Shown here: piece after piece, positions 34,807 through 42,599 of the stretch
Layout: each line of letters begins with the position of its first letter
How positions within the stretch are numbered: the stretch's first letter is position 1
Origin: Bellilinea sp034411135
Lineage (GTDB): Bacteria > Chloroflexota > Anaerolineae > Anaerolineales > Anaerolineaceae
Length of the DNA: 64,000 bases
Direction of reading: 5' to 3'
Assembly: GCA_034411135.1 (NCBI GenBank)
Contig: DAOUMN010000016.1
Location: 1-64,000 of the forward strand
Notes under the pieces: generated by a model
Database searches by the model: none
Seen by the model: the letters and a program-made list of their open reading frames with translations, nothing else
Told to the model about the DNA's origin: nothing
Translations under genes and position numbers: made by a program

Positions 34807-34808
34807 GT

Positions 34809-36023
34809 ATGCACATTCTGCTGGTTGCCGACGGGCGCAGCCCGATCACCCTGCGCTGGTTGGATAGTTTACGTGTGCTGGGTTATCAAATCTCGCTCAT
34901 CTCTTCATTTCCCTGTTACCCTCCGGAAGGTCTTACCGATTTCGTGTACCTGCCGGTGGCATTTAGTGGCTGGGCAGGCGCGCTGCCGGGCAACACGGCG
35001 GGCGGATCAAAGCCATCCCATCCGAGGGGGATTAAACGCCGCCTGGTGACCACTTTTCGCGCTGCGCTGCTGGCGGTACGTTACCGTCTGGGAGCACTCA
35101 ATCTGCCGGTGCGCCGCTTCCGTGCCCAGGTCGAATGCATCCAGCCCGATCTGGTGCACGCGCTGCGCATCCCCTTCGAAGGCGCGCTGGCTGCGGCTAC
35201 CCCGCCCGGCATCCCGCTGGCGGTGTCCATTTGGGGCAATGACCTGACCCTGCACGCGGGTCAGACTCGCAGCATGGTGCGCCTGACCCGCGCCGCGCTG
35301 GCTCGCGCCGACGGGTTGCACGCCGACGCGCTGCGCGATCTCAACCTGGCAACCACCTGGGGCTTCTCTGCCGAAAAACCCTCACTGGTCATTCCAACCA
35401 ATGGCGGCATCGACCTGCGCCGCATGCAAAACGAGCGCCAGACGCTGCCCGCCGAACTCGAAAGCCGCATCCTCCCCAACCTGCCGCTGGTGATCAATCC
35501 GCGCGGCGTACGCGCCTACACCTGCACAACCGCCTTCTTTCAATCCATCCCGCTCATTTTAGAACGCCGTCCGCAGGTGGTATTTGTCTGCCCCGGCATG
35601 GCGGGTGAGCGCGAAGCGGAAACCTGGGTGCAGCGTCTACATCTTGACCGGCGGGTGGTGCTGCTGCCGGCTTTGCCACAGGGGCAGCTTTGGTCGCTGT
35701 TTGCCCGCAGTGCGATATCTGTATCGGTCACCACCCACGACGGCACCCCCAACACCCTGCTTGAAGCCATGGCGTGCGGCAGTTTTCCGGTGGCTGGCGA
35801 TCTGGAAAGCCTGCGCGAATGGATCACACCCGGCGTCAACGGGCTGTTGGTGGAGGCGCATAAACCGCAAGCCATTGCCGCGGCGGTAATCACCGCGCTC
35901 GACCAGCACGAGCTGCGCGCGCAGGCAGCCAAGTTCAACCTGCACCTGGTCGAAGATCGCGCCGAAGTTGCACAGGTGCGCCCCCGGCTGGATGCTTTCT
36001 ACCACCAATTGACCGGCTCTTGA
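34809..36023 (+). CDS. Glycosyltransferase, GT4 family
   Basis: The protein has 404 residues with GT-B fold features: an N-terminal domain starting MHILLVADGRSPITLRWL, the junction VINPRGVRAYTC near 232-243, FVCPGMAGEREAE near 261, and the donor-site motif THDGTPNTLLEAMACG near 312-327 with the paired acidic residues. The C-terminus has GVNGLLVEAHKPQAIA. It starts 2 nt after the previous glycosyltransferase stop. Sugar donor and acceptor are unknown. Confidence 0.88.
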   Translation: MHILLVADGRSPITLRWLDSLRVLGYQISLISSFPCYPPEGLTDFVYLPVAFSGWAGALPGNTAGGSKPSHPRGIKRRLVTTFRAALLAVRYRLGALNLPVRRFRAQVECIQPDLVHALRIPFEGALAAATPPGIPLAVSIWGNDLTLHAGQTRSMVRLTRAALARADGLHADALRDLNLATTWGFSAEKPSLVIPTNGGIDLRRMQNERQTLPAELESRILPNLPLVINPRGVRAYTCTTAFFQSIPLILERRPQVVFVCPGMAGEREAETWVQRLHLDRRVVLLPALPQGQLWSLFARSAISVSVTTHDGTPNTLLEAMACGSFPVAGDLESLREWITPGVNGLLVEAHKPQAIAAAVITALDQHELRAQAAKFNLHLVEDRAEVAQVRPRLDAFYHQLTGS

Positions 36024-36167
36024 GTCACTCTATTTTTCAAAATTCGGTATACTTAACTCGATCTTCGACCCTCGGACAACCCGCCAATGATTCGCTGACC
36101 ACTCCACGAGGGGGAATTGGTTGACGGTGGTACTTGTGTTGTTTTCATCAAGGAGTTGCCTCCAGCC

Positions 36168-37100
36168 ATGAACGAAACGATTCGAGATCGGATTCGCGGA
36201 ATTATTGTCGGCGCAGCAGTAGGAGACGCGCTGGGGATGCCGCTCGAATTCGGCAACGCCGCGCCGGCGGAGCGCATGATCCGCACCATGCGCCCCGGTC
36301 GCCTGCCCGCCGGTTCGTTCACCGACGATACCGAAATGGCACTTGCCCTGGCGGAAAGCTTGCTGCACAACCTGCGACTCGATGGTGACGACCTGGCGCA
36401 GCGTTTCAGCGCCTGGTACCGTAGCAACCCGCCGGATGTGGGCATTCACACCGCCAATGTGCTCCAGCGCATCAGCCGGGGCGAGTCCTGGCAACAAGCC
36501 GTCGAGACTGTCCAGCAAATGAACCCGCACAACGCCGGAAACGGCTCGCTCATGCGCTGCTTCCCGGTGGCTGCCGCCTGCTGGAATGATCTGGATACGC
36601 TGATTGAGCAGTCGCGCCTGCAAAGCCAAGTTACCCATCCACACGAAGAGTGTCAAACAGCTTGCGTCTTCGTCAATGTGATGATTTTCCACCTTATTCA
36701 CGGCAGCGAGCCGCGTCAGGCGTACCAGCAGGCGCTTGATCAAACCGAACTGCCGGAAGGGCTGCGCACCGCTGTGCTGCTTGCCCCGCGGCGCAAACGC
36801 GAAGAACTGCGCAATACCGGCTGGGTGCGCCATACCCTGGAAAGCGCGGTGTGGGGTTTGCTGACCACCGAGTCCTTCGAAGATGCCCTGGTGCAGGTAA
36901 TTAACTTGGGGGCGGATACCGACACCACCGGTGCAGTCACCGGCGCATTGGCAGGCGCTGCCTATGGATTGAAAGCCATCCCGCCGGATTGGAAAAATGC
37001 CCTGCGCGGTGAATACCCGCTGCATTCCGGTAAACACTGGCGGCTGGACGATTTCATCAACCTGGCTGACCAACTGGCAACCCGCTCCGCCATCGCCTGA
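36168..37100 (+). CDS. ADP-ribosylglycohydrolase family protein (DraG-like)
   Basis: The start at ATG 36168 gives 310 residues; AAGGAG lies 12 nt upstream, a long spacer, and the frame extends to TTG 36117. All family motifs are present: GAAVGDALGMPLEF near the N-terminus, FTDDTEMALALAE near 46-58 (metal Asp pair), HNAGNGSLMRCFPVA near 121-135, and GADTDTTGAVTGALAGAAYG near 246-265 (second metal site). The enzyme removes ADP-ribose from proteins, nucleic acids or small molecules using two Mg2+. No ADP-ribosyltransferase is near, so the substrate is open. Confidence 0.9.
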   Translation: MNETIRDRIRGIIVGAAVGDALGMPLEFGNAAPAERMIRTMRPGRLPAGSFTDDTEMALALAESLLHNLRLDGDDLAQRFSAWYRSNPPDVGIHTANVLQRISRGESWQQAVETVQQMNPHNAGNGSLMRCFPVAAACWNDLDTLIEQSRLQSQVTHPHEECQTACVFVNVMIFHLIHGSEPRQAYQQALDQTELPEGLRTAVLLAPRRKREELRNTGWVRHTLESAVWGLLTTESFEDALVQVINLGADTDTTGAVTGALAGAAYGLKAIPPDWKNALRGEYPLHSGKHWRLDDFINLADQLATRSAIA

Positions 37101-37411
37101 AGGAGCAGACATCGACCGGTTCGGGGCTGCGCCAGTAGGATGACGGAGCCTGTCGAAAGTCCACCGAGGTGTTCAGGCGAGAACCGATGCAGCAATCTCG
37201 CGTTCCAGTTGGAGACAACCCATTGTAGCCGCGGCTACCGTGCCAGGCTTGGGGCGGGAAATGATCAAACTCGCCCAATAGGGGGCTGGTAATTTTTCTT
37301 TAATCTGGATAGAATGGTAAAATAACCGATCCTGGCATTGCATTTTCATTGCAGTTCCTGAACGTTCAAACAAATTCGACTTTGACACTATCCCAAATAA
37401 GGAGACATACC
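37101..37411 (+). other. Intergenic region, no gene seen
   Basis: This 311-nt stretch has no convincing gene or hairpin. An AT-rich part near 37295-37323 contains TAGAAT and TAAAAT, either of which could be the -10 of the following lipoprotein gene; no -35 stands out. Confidence 0.4.
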
Positions 37412-38119
37412 ATGCGCGGCAAAAAACCTGTTTTCCGGTTTATATTCCTGCTGTTAATTTTTTCGGTGACCAGCGCCTGCGGCGTACTCAGCCCGGCAGC
37501 CCCCACTCAGGACGCGCTGTCCTTCCAGGCGACGCTCAACGCCGCCGCCACCCAGGCGGTGCAGACTATCCAGGCTCAGTTCACTCAAACCGAACAGGCA
37601 CGACCAACCGAGCCGTTCGTGCCGGTACCGTCCGCCACACCGCAGCCCACCAATCCGCCCACCGCCACCCCAGATTTCAGTCCAACACCTGCGCCGCCCA
37701 CCTGGACTCCGGCGCCGATCTTCACCGCTACCTTCACCCATACCCCAACCTCGAACGCCACCGCCACCAACACCAACACCCCTAGCCCGATGGCGTGCGA
37801 GGTGGTGCGCGTCGAACCGCGCCCCGGCACCCGGCTACCCTACCGCAATGATTTTGATGCGCGCATCACCGTGAAGAACACCGGCACCAAGGACTGGAAA
37901 GCGGATAACATCGACCTGCGCTACGCCAGCGGTGAAAAGATGCAGAAATACAAAGACGCAGTGGATATGACCGCCGATGTCGCCACCGGCAAAGAATACA
38001 CCTTCATTGTTGATATGCTCGCCCCTGAAAACGCCGGCTCCTACCGCGCCACCTGGAACGTGGTGGAAGGCAGCACGGTGATTTGTACCGCCGTAATTGA
38101 TATCCAGGTCACCCGCTGA
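37412..38119 (+). CDS. Lipoprotein with NBR1-like (four-tryptophan) Ig domain
   Basis: I use ATG 37412, which follows AAGGAG; the product has 235 residues. A lipoprotein signal peptide ends SVTSAC at about 24-29, so the Cys is lipidated. A long Thr/Pro-rich linker (about 70-130) leads to a beta-sandwich of about 100 residues containing VKNTGTKDWKADNIDLRY and APENAGSYRATWNV, the hallmarks of the NBR1-type FW domain, common in Chloroflexota surface proteins. The function is unknown; binding of protein or peptide is likely. A strong terminator follows. Confidence 0.87.
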   Translation: MRGKKPVFRFIFLLLIFSVTSACGVLSPAAPTQDALSFQATLNAAATQAVQTIQAQFTQTEQARPTEPFVPVPSATPQPTNPPTATPDFSPTPAPPTWTPAPIFTATFTHTPTSNATATNTNTPSPMACEVVRVEPRPGTRLPYRNDFDARITVKNTGTKDWKADNIDLRYASGEKMQKYKDAVDMTADVATGKEYTFIVDMLAPENAGSYRATWNVVEGSTVICTAVIDIQVTR

Positions 38120-38138
38120 CCCTTTTCGTATTTCAACC

Positions 38139-38168
38139 ATCCCCTCCGCCAGTGTTGGCGGAGGGGAT
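38139..38168 (+). terminator. Rho-independent terminator of the NBR1-like gene
   Basis: A 13-bp perfect stem (38139-38151 with 38156-38168, loop GTGT) is followed by TTTCTTT, 19 nt after the stop codon. Confidence 0.85.
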
Positions 38169-38282
38169 TTTCTTTGCATGTCCGCCGGTGCATGGAGACA
38201 GCCAACCATTTGTGGACAAATCGCACCCAAATTCCAAATGATTAGAAATTGCTTAATTTTGAGCGTGAATCACCAAAAGAAC

Positions 38283-38311
38283 TTGACTCTCGATTAATCA
38301 TTCGTTAATAT
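38283..38311 (+). promoter_or_regulatory. Putative promoter of the SipW-type gene cluster leader
   Basis: TTGACT (38283-38288) and TAATAT (38306-38311) are spaced by 17 nt; a second -10 option, TATAAA at 38309-38314, has a 20-nt spacer. The start would fall near 38318, about 520 nt before the first coding gene. Confidence 0.5.
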
Positions 38312-38339
38312 AAAACTACAAATTGGGGCAACAACAAAG

Positions 38340-38460
38340 CAAACGTGGGGGCAATAATCTGCAGGCACCGAAAATGGTCGCCAGTCCGGTCATGGGAGAA
38401 GGACCTGCAGGGAGCCAGTGGCGAAACCGACCACCGTCGTGGTCGGTTGTTTGTTGTTAA
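38340..38460 (+). ncRNA. Structured leader RNA with terminator (riboswitch-like)
   Basis: Perfect or near-perfect pairings are visible: CTGCAGG 38359-38365 with 38404-38410; TCGCCA 38378-38383 with TGGCGA 38419-38424; GTCC 38384-38387 with GGAC 38401-38404. A 10-bp stem 38425-38434 with 38439-38448 (loop CGTC) is followed by GTTTGTTGTT and acts as a terminator. The terminator's first bases directly abut and partly compete with the 38378/38419 helix when that helix is extended by GG/CC pairing. This is the layout of an aptamer plus expression platform. It does not fit the consensus of classes I know (c-di-GMP I/II, cobalamin, ydaO, SAM, glycine, TPP). Confidence 0.45.
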
Positions 38461-38656
38461 TTTCTCACAACCATCTTTGCTGACCGGCAACTCCCCATCT
38501 CGCGGCGGCTTGGAACCGCCATGGGATCATCCGTTCTTTGACAGGCAAAGAGAACCCTCACCACGGGCTGCCACCCGGGTGAGGGCGTTCACAGGGACAC
38601 GGGTCAGCGCCCTCTGTGTATTTAAGATTATAGCACGGCCAGGGCGGGAGAACAAC
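38461..38656. other. Second structured intergenic segment with an antisense promoter
   Basis: No gene lies here. CCCTCACC 38555-38562 can pair with GGTGAGGG 38578-38585, whereas GAGGGCG 38581-38587 can pair instead with 38608-38614, so the two folds exclude each other. A small hairpin GGCGG/CCGCC lies near 38503-38519. On the minus strand, TTGTTC (38655-38650) and an extended -10 TGC-TATAAT (hexamer 38632-38627) are spaced by 17 nt and would fire back through the segment from about 38620. Confidence 0.4.
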
Positions 38657-38697
38657 GTGCTTGGGGCGGCAGGCTGGCGGGCTGCCGCCCCAAGCAC
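38657..38697 (+). repeat. 16-bp perfect inverted repeat (hairpin) upstream of the first SipW-type gene
   Basis: Arms 38657-38672 and 38682-38697 are exact complements with a 9-nt loop, very GC-rich. No T-run follows, so it is more likely an mRNA-stabilising or processing hairpin than a terminator. The ribosome sites and ATG of the first gene lie 140 nt beyond. Confidence 0.7.
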
Positions 38698-38839
38698 CCC
38701 CCTATTTCATCATTGCAAGAGGGCGCGCCGCATGCCTGTCAAACCGCGAAAGGAGGTGTTTACCGCTCAGGCGCGTTGTGCAGGTTGACCGTCCACTATT
38801 CTTCAAACCACCCATATTCAAGAAGAAAGGATCAATACC

Positions 38840-39409
38840 ATGAACAAGCGTTTACCGCTCGGATTGCTCGCCATTCTCCTCATCGTCCTGCTGGCAGGCG
38901 TGGGAGTGGCATACGGCTTGTGGTCGGAAACCCTGACTATCAAAGGCACGGTACAAACCGGCGACGTGAATGTCGAATTTGCTGATCTTTACACTACCGA
39001 AGGTGTGGCTATTGATGGAGTTTTGACCATTCCCGAACCCAAAGAAAAAGCCGATGCTGCCAATTGCGAAGCAGAAATTCTAAACCAAGGGACGGATAAC
39101 GAAATTTTGCAAATTACAACCACCGGTGCATACCCTTCGTGGCGCTGCTTTGTAGAATTCAATATCAAGAGCACCGGCAGCGTCCCGGTTCATGTTTACA
39201 AACCCGAACCTGTCCAGGGGTATCACAATCCGGATTGGGCTTTATTGGAATGCAAAATCGATGAGTCAGGATTCCGCCAAATTCACAAGGATGAGTATTT
39301 CCCCTGCGTCCTGACTATTCATTTCACCAACGCTGATGGAGTTCAGGAAAAAGGTACATACACCTTCCAGTACTCCATCGAAGCCCGCCAGTGGAACGAG
39401 CCGCGATAA
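38840..39409 (+). CDS. SipW-type signal-peptide protein (camelysin/TasA-like), first of three
   Basis: The protein has 189 residues. The N-terminus has the SipW-dependent layout: short basic start, hydrophobic core (8-24) ending GVAYGLWSETL, then GTVQTGDV, matching the YAxxSDxET...G(T/N)xxxxGxxxx style of TasA, camelysin and archaellin-like exports. The mature part is beta-rich, with CEAEILNQGTDNEILQI and GTYTFQYSIEARQWNE near the end. Four Cys could make disulfides outside the cell. AAGAAAGG precedes the ATG. It is probably processed by the S26B-type peptidase encoded two genes on, and may form fibres or a matrix, as TasA does; that role is inference. Confidence 0.8.
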   Translation: MNKRLPLGLLAILLIVLLAGVGVAYGLWSETLTIKGTVQTGDVNVEFADLYTTEGVAIDGVLTIPEPKEKADAANCEAEILNQGTDNEILQITTTGAYPSWRCFVEFNIKSTGSVPVHVYKPEPVQGYHNPDWALLECKIDESGFRQIHKDEYFPCVLTIHFTNADGVQEKGTYTFQYSIEARQWNEPR

Positions 39410-39430
39410 CCAAAACGTATGGATTGGGTT

Positions 39431-39457
39431 GGGTTGGGGCTAAACCCATCCCAACCC
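39431..39457 (+). repeat. Hairpin/G-rich element between the first two SipW-type genes
   Basis: GGGTTGGG at 39431-39438 pairs with 39450-39457 across an 11-nt loop. Upstream G-runs (39421-39439) could also build a two-layer G-quadruplex. There is no T-run. Confidence 0.45.
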
Positions 39458-39479
39458 GCCTAATTCGGGAGAATATATC

Positions 39480-40121
39480 GTGAATAGACCAACCAGACTC
39501 CCGCTTATCCGATGGCTGCCGCTGCTTTTGCTCGGCATGTTGTTGATCACCGGCGTGGCATACGGTTTATGGAGCGAGACTTTGCTGATCGATGGCATTG
39601 TGTACACCGGCGAGGTTTACGGCAAATGGACCTCCTGCATCTGTAACGATGACACACTGGACCCATTACCCGATCCCTGGCCATATGCCTACCCCAAACC
39701 TATTCGCAAGGATGTTGGCAGCACCTCCTGTAGGATTGACCCACAGGATGCACGCATTCTGCATTTGACCATCTCCAATGGCTACCCTTCCTACTGGGGA
39801 AACTGCGAAGTCCATTTTGCCAATACTGGTTCAGTGCCAGTCGTCATTAGCGGTTATCGGGTTATCCCCAAGAATTTCACTCTCGCCTCCAAGAATGGAG
39901 CAGAAGACGGTGAGATCTGGGTACGCTATTGGGACGGGGTTGGCACGCAGATGGAGCCCTGTCCGGATGAATCCTGTGAACAGGCGAGCAGCGTTCAGTT
40001 CCATGTAGAGCAACCTGCCAAAGAAAATTACACCTACCAGTTCTCGATCGTGGTTTGCCTAGCACAGTGGAACGAATCGGCGACTCTCGACCAGTGTCTC
40101 TCCGCCGCGCCTGTATATTGA
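39480..40121 (+). CDS. SipW-type signal-peptide protein, second
   Basis: The protein has 213 residues and starts at GTG 39480, with GGGAG 8 nt upstream. The N-terminal segment PLLLLGMLLITGVAYGLWSE reads like that of the first protein, and GIVYTGEVYGKW matches the conserved post-cleavage strand. The rest is beta-rich with eight Cys (CICNDD, TSCRID, GNCEV, EPCPDESCE, VVCLA, DQCLS), suggesting disulfide bonds in an oxidising outer space. It probably is a paralogue of the first gene and is exported and cleaved by the same peptidase. Confidence 0.78.
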   Translation: MNRPTRLPLIRWLPLLLLGMLLITGVAYGLWSETLLIDGIVYTGEVYGKWTSCICNDDTLDPLPDPWPYAYPKPIRKDVGSTSCRIDPQDARILHLTISNGYPSYWGNCEVHFANTGSVPVVISGYRVIPKNFTLASKNGAEDGEIWVRYWDGVGTQMEPCPDESCEQASSVQFHVEQPAKENYTYQFSIVVCLAQWNESATLDQCLSAAPVY

Positions 40122-40135
40122 ACCTTTTCACTCTT

Positions 40136-40159
40136 GGGCGGCGGGGTTTCCCGCCGCCC
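40136..40159 (+). repeat. 10-bp GC hairpin between second SipW-type gene and signal peptidase
   Basis: 40136-40145 pairs perfectly with 40150-40159 around a 4-nt loop, 14 nt after the stop and 17 nt before the next ATG. No T-run follows. Confidence 0.6.
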
Positions 40160-40176
40160 ATCTCCCGCGAGGCGCT

Positions 40177-41388
40177 ATGCACAAGATTCTAGCCTTCCCG
40201 CGTGCATTCAACTCCCGTTCCCTGCCCCGCCTGCCGGAGCACTGGGGATGGGTCATTTTTGCCACCGGACTGCTGACGGCTTACCTGCTGGTGTATCTCC
40301 TCGCGCCGCGTTTACCGGCAGAATTGAACGTGTATGTGCTCCAGCCGCTGGCATGGCTGGCACTGGGCGGGCAAGCCTGGGGGTTATCCCGCCTGGGCTG
40401 GTTCGAATGGCGCCCAGCCACACGCCGGCTGATGTTGTTTGCCGCGCTGATGGGTGTTCTCCAATTGCTGGCATTCCTGCTGGCGGGCATATTCACCGGT
40501 ATGGGTTATTCGCCGCTCACCCGCCGGCTGCCCGCGCTGATCGGCAATCTGTGGTACTTGCTGGCAGGGCTGGCAGGTATGGAAACCGCCCGGGCGGCGC
40601 TGGTCAACCGACTGGCAGGACGCTCACCACTGCTGGCAGTCGGCTTGGGCAGCCTGCTTTCCTTGATTTTACTCGTTCAACCCGGCACGTGGGGCAGCCT
40701 ATCCACTCCCCAACAGACACTCGCTACCCTGGGTGGGCGCTTTCTACCCCTCCTGGCGGAAGGACTGCTCACCTCGTTGCTGGCATGGCTGGGTGGTCCA
40801 CTGCCTGCCATCGCATTTCGTGCGGTTGGCGTGCTTTTCAAAGTGATTTCACCGGTCTTGCCCAATCTTTCCTGGTTGATGACAGCTTTTATTGGGACGC
40901 TTGTCCCCCTGTTTGGATTTATTTACCTGCAAAATACGCTGCTGGCTGCCGAACCAACGGCTGACGAGACAGTTAAGACCACCCACAATCCGGCAATCAA
41001 CCATTGGTGGTGGGCGGCGGTAATTATCGTGGTTGCCTTTTGGTTCACGGGCGGCTTGTTTGGCATCCGCCCGTATGTGGTCAGCGGGTTTAGCATGAAA
41101 CCCACCTTCGTCGCCGGCGACATGGTGCTAATCAGCCGCGTAGATCCCCAGTCTATTGAAATTGGTGACGTGATTCAATTCCAGCGCAATGGCTCCTCGA
41201 TCGTCCATCGCGTTATTGAAATCCGCGAACAAGACGGGCAACGGGTTTTTATTACCCAGGGCGATAACAACAACGTTCAGGATGAGCCCGTGCCGCAAAC
41301 CATTGTCATTGGCAAGGTTGTCCGCTACTTGCCGCAAATTGGCTGGCCGGTTATCGGTTTGAAAAAGGTGATCCAATGGATCTTCTAA
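40177..41388 (+). CDS. Signal peptidase I of the S26B (SipW/ER) type fused to a multi-pass membrane domain
   Basis: The protein has 403 residues. About 255 N-terminal residues form seven or eight membrane helices (25-42, 52-70, 85-105, 120-135, 152-168, 190-205, 235-252) that match no peptidase I. After a last helix at 279-295 comes the catalytic domain: Ser306 in VVSGFSMKPT and His344 in SSIVHRVIEI give the Ser/His dyad typical of SipW and eukaryotic Sec11, and ITQGDNNNVQDEPV is the conserved third motif. A canonical bacterial Lys base is not present. It lies in a cluster of SipW-type substrates and overlaps the next one by 13 nt, so cleavage of their signal peptides is the obvious role. The membrane extension is unusual. 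Confidence 0.88.
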   Translation: MHKILAFPRAFNSRSLPRLPEHWGWVIFATGLLTAYLLVYLLAPRLPAELNVYVLQPLAWLALGGQAWGLSRLGWFEWRPATRRLMLFAALMGVLQLLAFLLAGIFTGMGYSPLTRRLPALIGNLWYLLAGLAGMETARAALVNRLAGRSPLLAVGLGSLLSLILLVQPGTWGSLSTPQQTLATLGGRFLPLLAEGLLTSLLAWLGGPLPAIAFRAVGVLFKVISPVLPNLSWLMTAFIGTLVPLFGFIYLQNTLLAAEPTADETVKTTHNPAINHWWWAAVIIVVAFWFTGGLFGIRPYVVSGFSMKPTFVAGDMVLISRVDPQSIEIGDVIQFQRNGSSIVHRVIEIREQDGQRVFITQGDNNNVQDEPVPQTIVIGKVVRYLPQIGWPVIGLKKVIQWIF

Positions 41389-42461
41389 AAAAGGTTCTCC
41401 CCGGCATTCCACCGCCCAATCTTCCGGGACGCATGCTGGCAGCCGGAACAGTGTGCCTGCTGCTCATCTTCAGCCTGATTCCGGTTGCCGATACACTGTG
41501 GGCAGAAGTGCTGACCGTTTCTGGAGATGTCGAAACCGGGTCATTCGAGCAGACCGCGACGGAAACATTCACCCCCTCTCCAACAGCTTCCCCAACGCTC
41601 ACCCCTACCTGGACCGCCCAGGCGGGCACCAGCCTGCAAGCCTACAAAACTGCCCAAACGCGGTGGAAAGAGGACGCTACGGGAAAAGTTTTCATTGTCT
41701 TTGGGCGCATGTGCGTCATGAACGGCGGCGAAGTGCCCACACTGGGCTTGACCCTCTTTGACCAGGTGGAGATCAAGCCGCGCCGCTCAACCTGGCAGCC
41801 GCTGCCGGGCGCCAATCTGCTCATCGTCCCGAATGAGCCGCTGCAGCCGGGTGAGGTGGCTTGTTTTGAGTATGAAATCGAAGTGGTTTATTTAACAGAC
41901 ACGGTGTACCGCAATTCGGTGCAGGTGACCATCCTCAACCATTCCGGCTGGCTACCCGGCGGTCAGAACTGCCCCGGCACACAGCCTTGCCCCTTCGGTC
42001 CGCAAACCCGAGCAGACTTCAAACCGCCCTCCCTCGATGCCAAGCCCACCGCCAGTCCTTCGCCAACCAGCGGCGCCACCCTGCCTGCCGGCAACTTACC
42101 CGCTCCGCCGCGCACTTTGCCGACCACCACTCCCTCGCTGACAGCAACGCCCCCAACCGTTGCCCCCTCGCACACGCCAACCGCGGCGTTTAGCGCAACC
42201 AGCACTGCAACCCTCATCCCCACCGTCACCGCCCCAACCCAACCCGGAAGCACACCCTCATTCACGCCACCATCGCCCACCCCAACCTTCACGGACACGC
42301 CAGCCCTCAGCCCAACACCCGTGCCAACCAGCACGCCGCTTCCCCCGACCGCTACCAACCCACCCCCCCCCCCCCCCCCCCCCCCACCGCCACCCGAACC
42401 GCCCCAACCCACCCCGACCTACGCCATGCCAACCAACGGTCCGCCAATCAACGATCCCTGA
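41376..42461 (+). CDS. SipW-type signal-peptide protein with long Pro/Thr-rich tail, third
   Basis: The protein has 361 residues. A hydrophobic core at about 19-38 is followed by DTLWAEVLTVSGDVETGSF, the same SipW-type cleavage and first-strand motif. A beta-domain fills about 85-205, with Cys pairs CFEYEIEV and CPGTQPCP. Beyond 215 the tail is Pro/Thr/Ser-rich with low complexity and includes a poly-Pro run made by the 23-C tract at 42363-42385. It overlaps the peptidase gene by 13 nt, so translation is coupled. It might be a tethered or stalk form of the surface protein. A change in tract length would replace the last 26 residues. Confidence 0.75.
   Translation: MDLLKKVLPGIPPPNLPGRMLAAGTVCLLLIFSLIPVADTLWAEVLTVSGDVETGSFEQTATETFTPSPTASPTLTPTWTAQAGTSLQAYKTAQTRWKEDATGKVFIVFGRMCVMNGGEVPTLGLTLFDQVEIKPRRSTWQPLPGANLLIVPNEPLQPGEVACFEYEIEVVYLTDTVYRNSVQVTILNHSGWLPGGQNCPGTQPCPFGPQTRADFKPPSLDAKPTASPSPTSGATLPAGNLPAPPRTLPTTTPSLTATPPTVAPSHTPTAAFSATSTATLIPTVTAPTQPGSTPSFTPPSPTPTFTDTPALSPTPVPTSTPLPPTATNPPPPPPPPPPPPEPPQPTPTYAMPTNGPPINDP
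42363..42385 (+). repeat. Homopolymer of 23 C inside the third SipW-type gene
   Basis: An uninterrupted run of 23 C encodes poly-Pro near the C-terminus. Runs this long are prone to slippage. One shifted frame stays open to about 42693, into the ALDH start; another ends in TGA soon after 42570. A sequencing or assembly error in length is equally possible. Confidence 0.9.
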
Positions 42462-42570
42462 GCACGCAGGGGGCTGCGCTCCGCTTTCAGCCATTTCCCG
42501 CCAACGCAAACCCGGCAATCGGCACTGCCAGGAAGGATTGCCTGCGCCGAAGCCAACTCGCCGCTGTGCT

Positions 42571-42599
42571 TTGACGAACCCCGGCGAGTCGGCTATACT
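42571..42599 (+). promoter_or_regulatory. Sigma70-type promoter of the ALDH gene
   Basis: TTGACG (42571-42576) and TATACT (42594-42599) are spaced by 17 nt, with expected start near 42606 and GGAGGGA before ATG 42680. Confidence 0.75.

Noticed and set aside
38340..38460. Reading the structured leader as a c-di-GMP-I or c-di-GMP-II riboswitch
   Set aside because: A GAAA loop and an AACCGACC ending give some resemblance, but the conserved GGGCAAACC and GACGCAAAGCC core and other class-defining stretches are missing.
38461..38656. 6S RNA, SRP RNA, tmRNA or RNase P on either strand of the intergenic segment
   Set aside because: None of the conserved core sequences of these RNAs is present.
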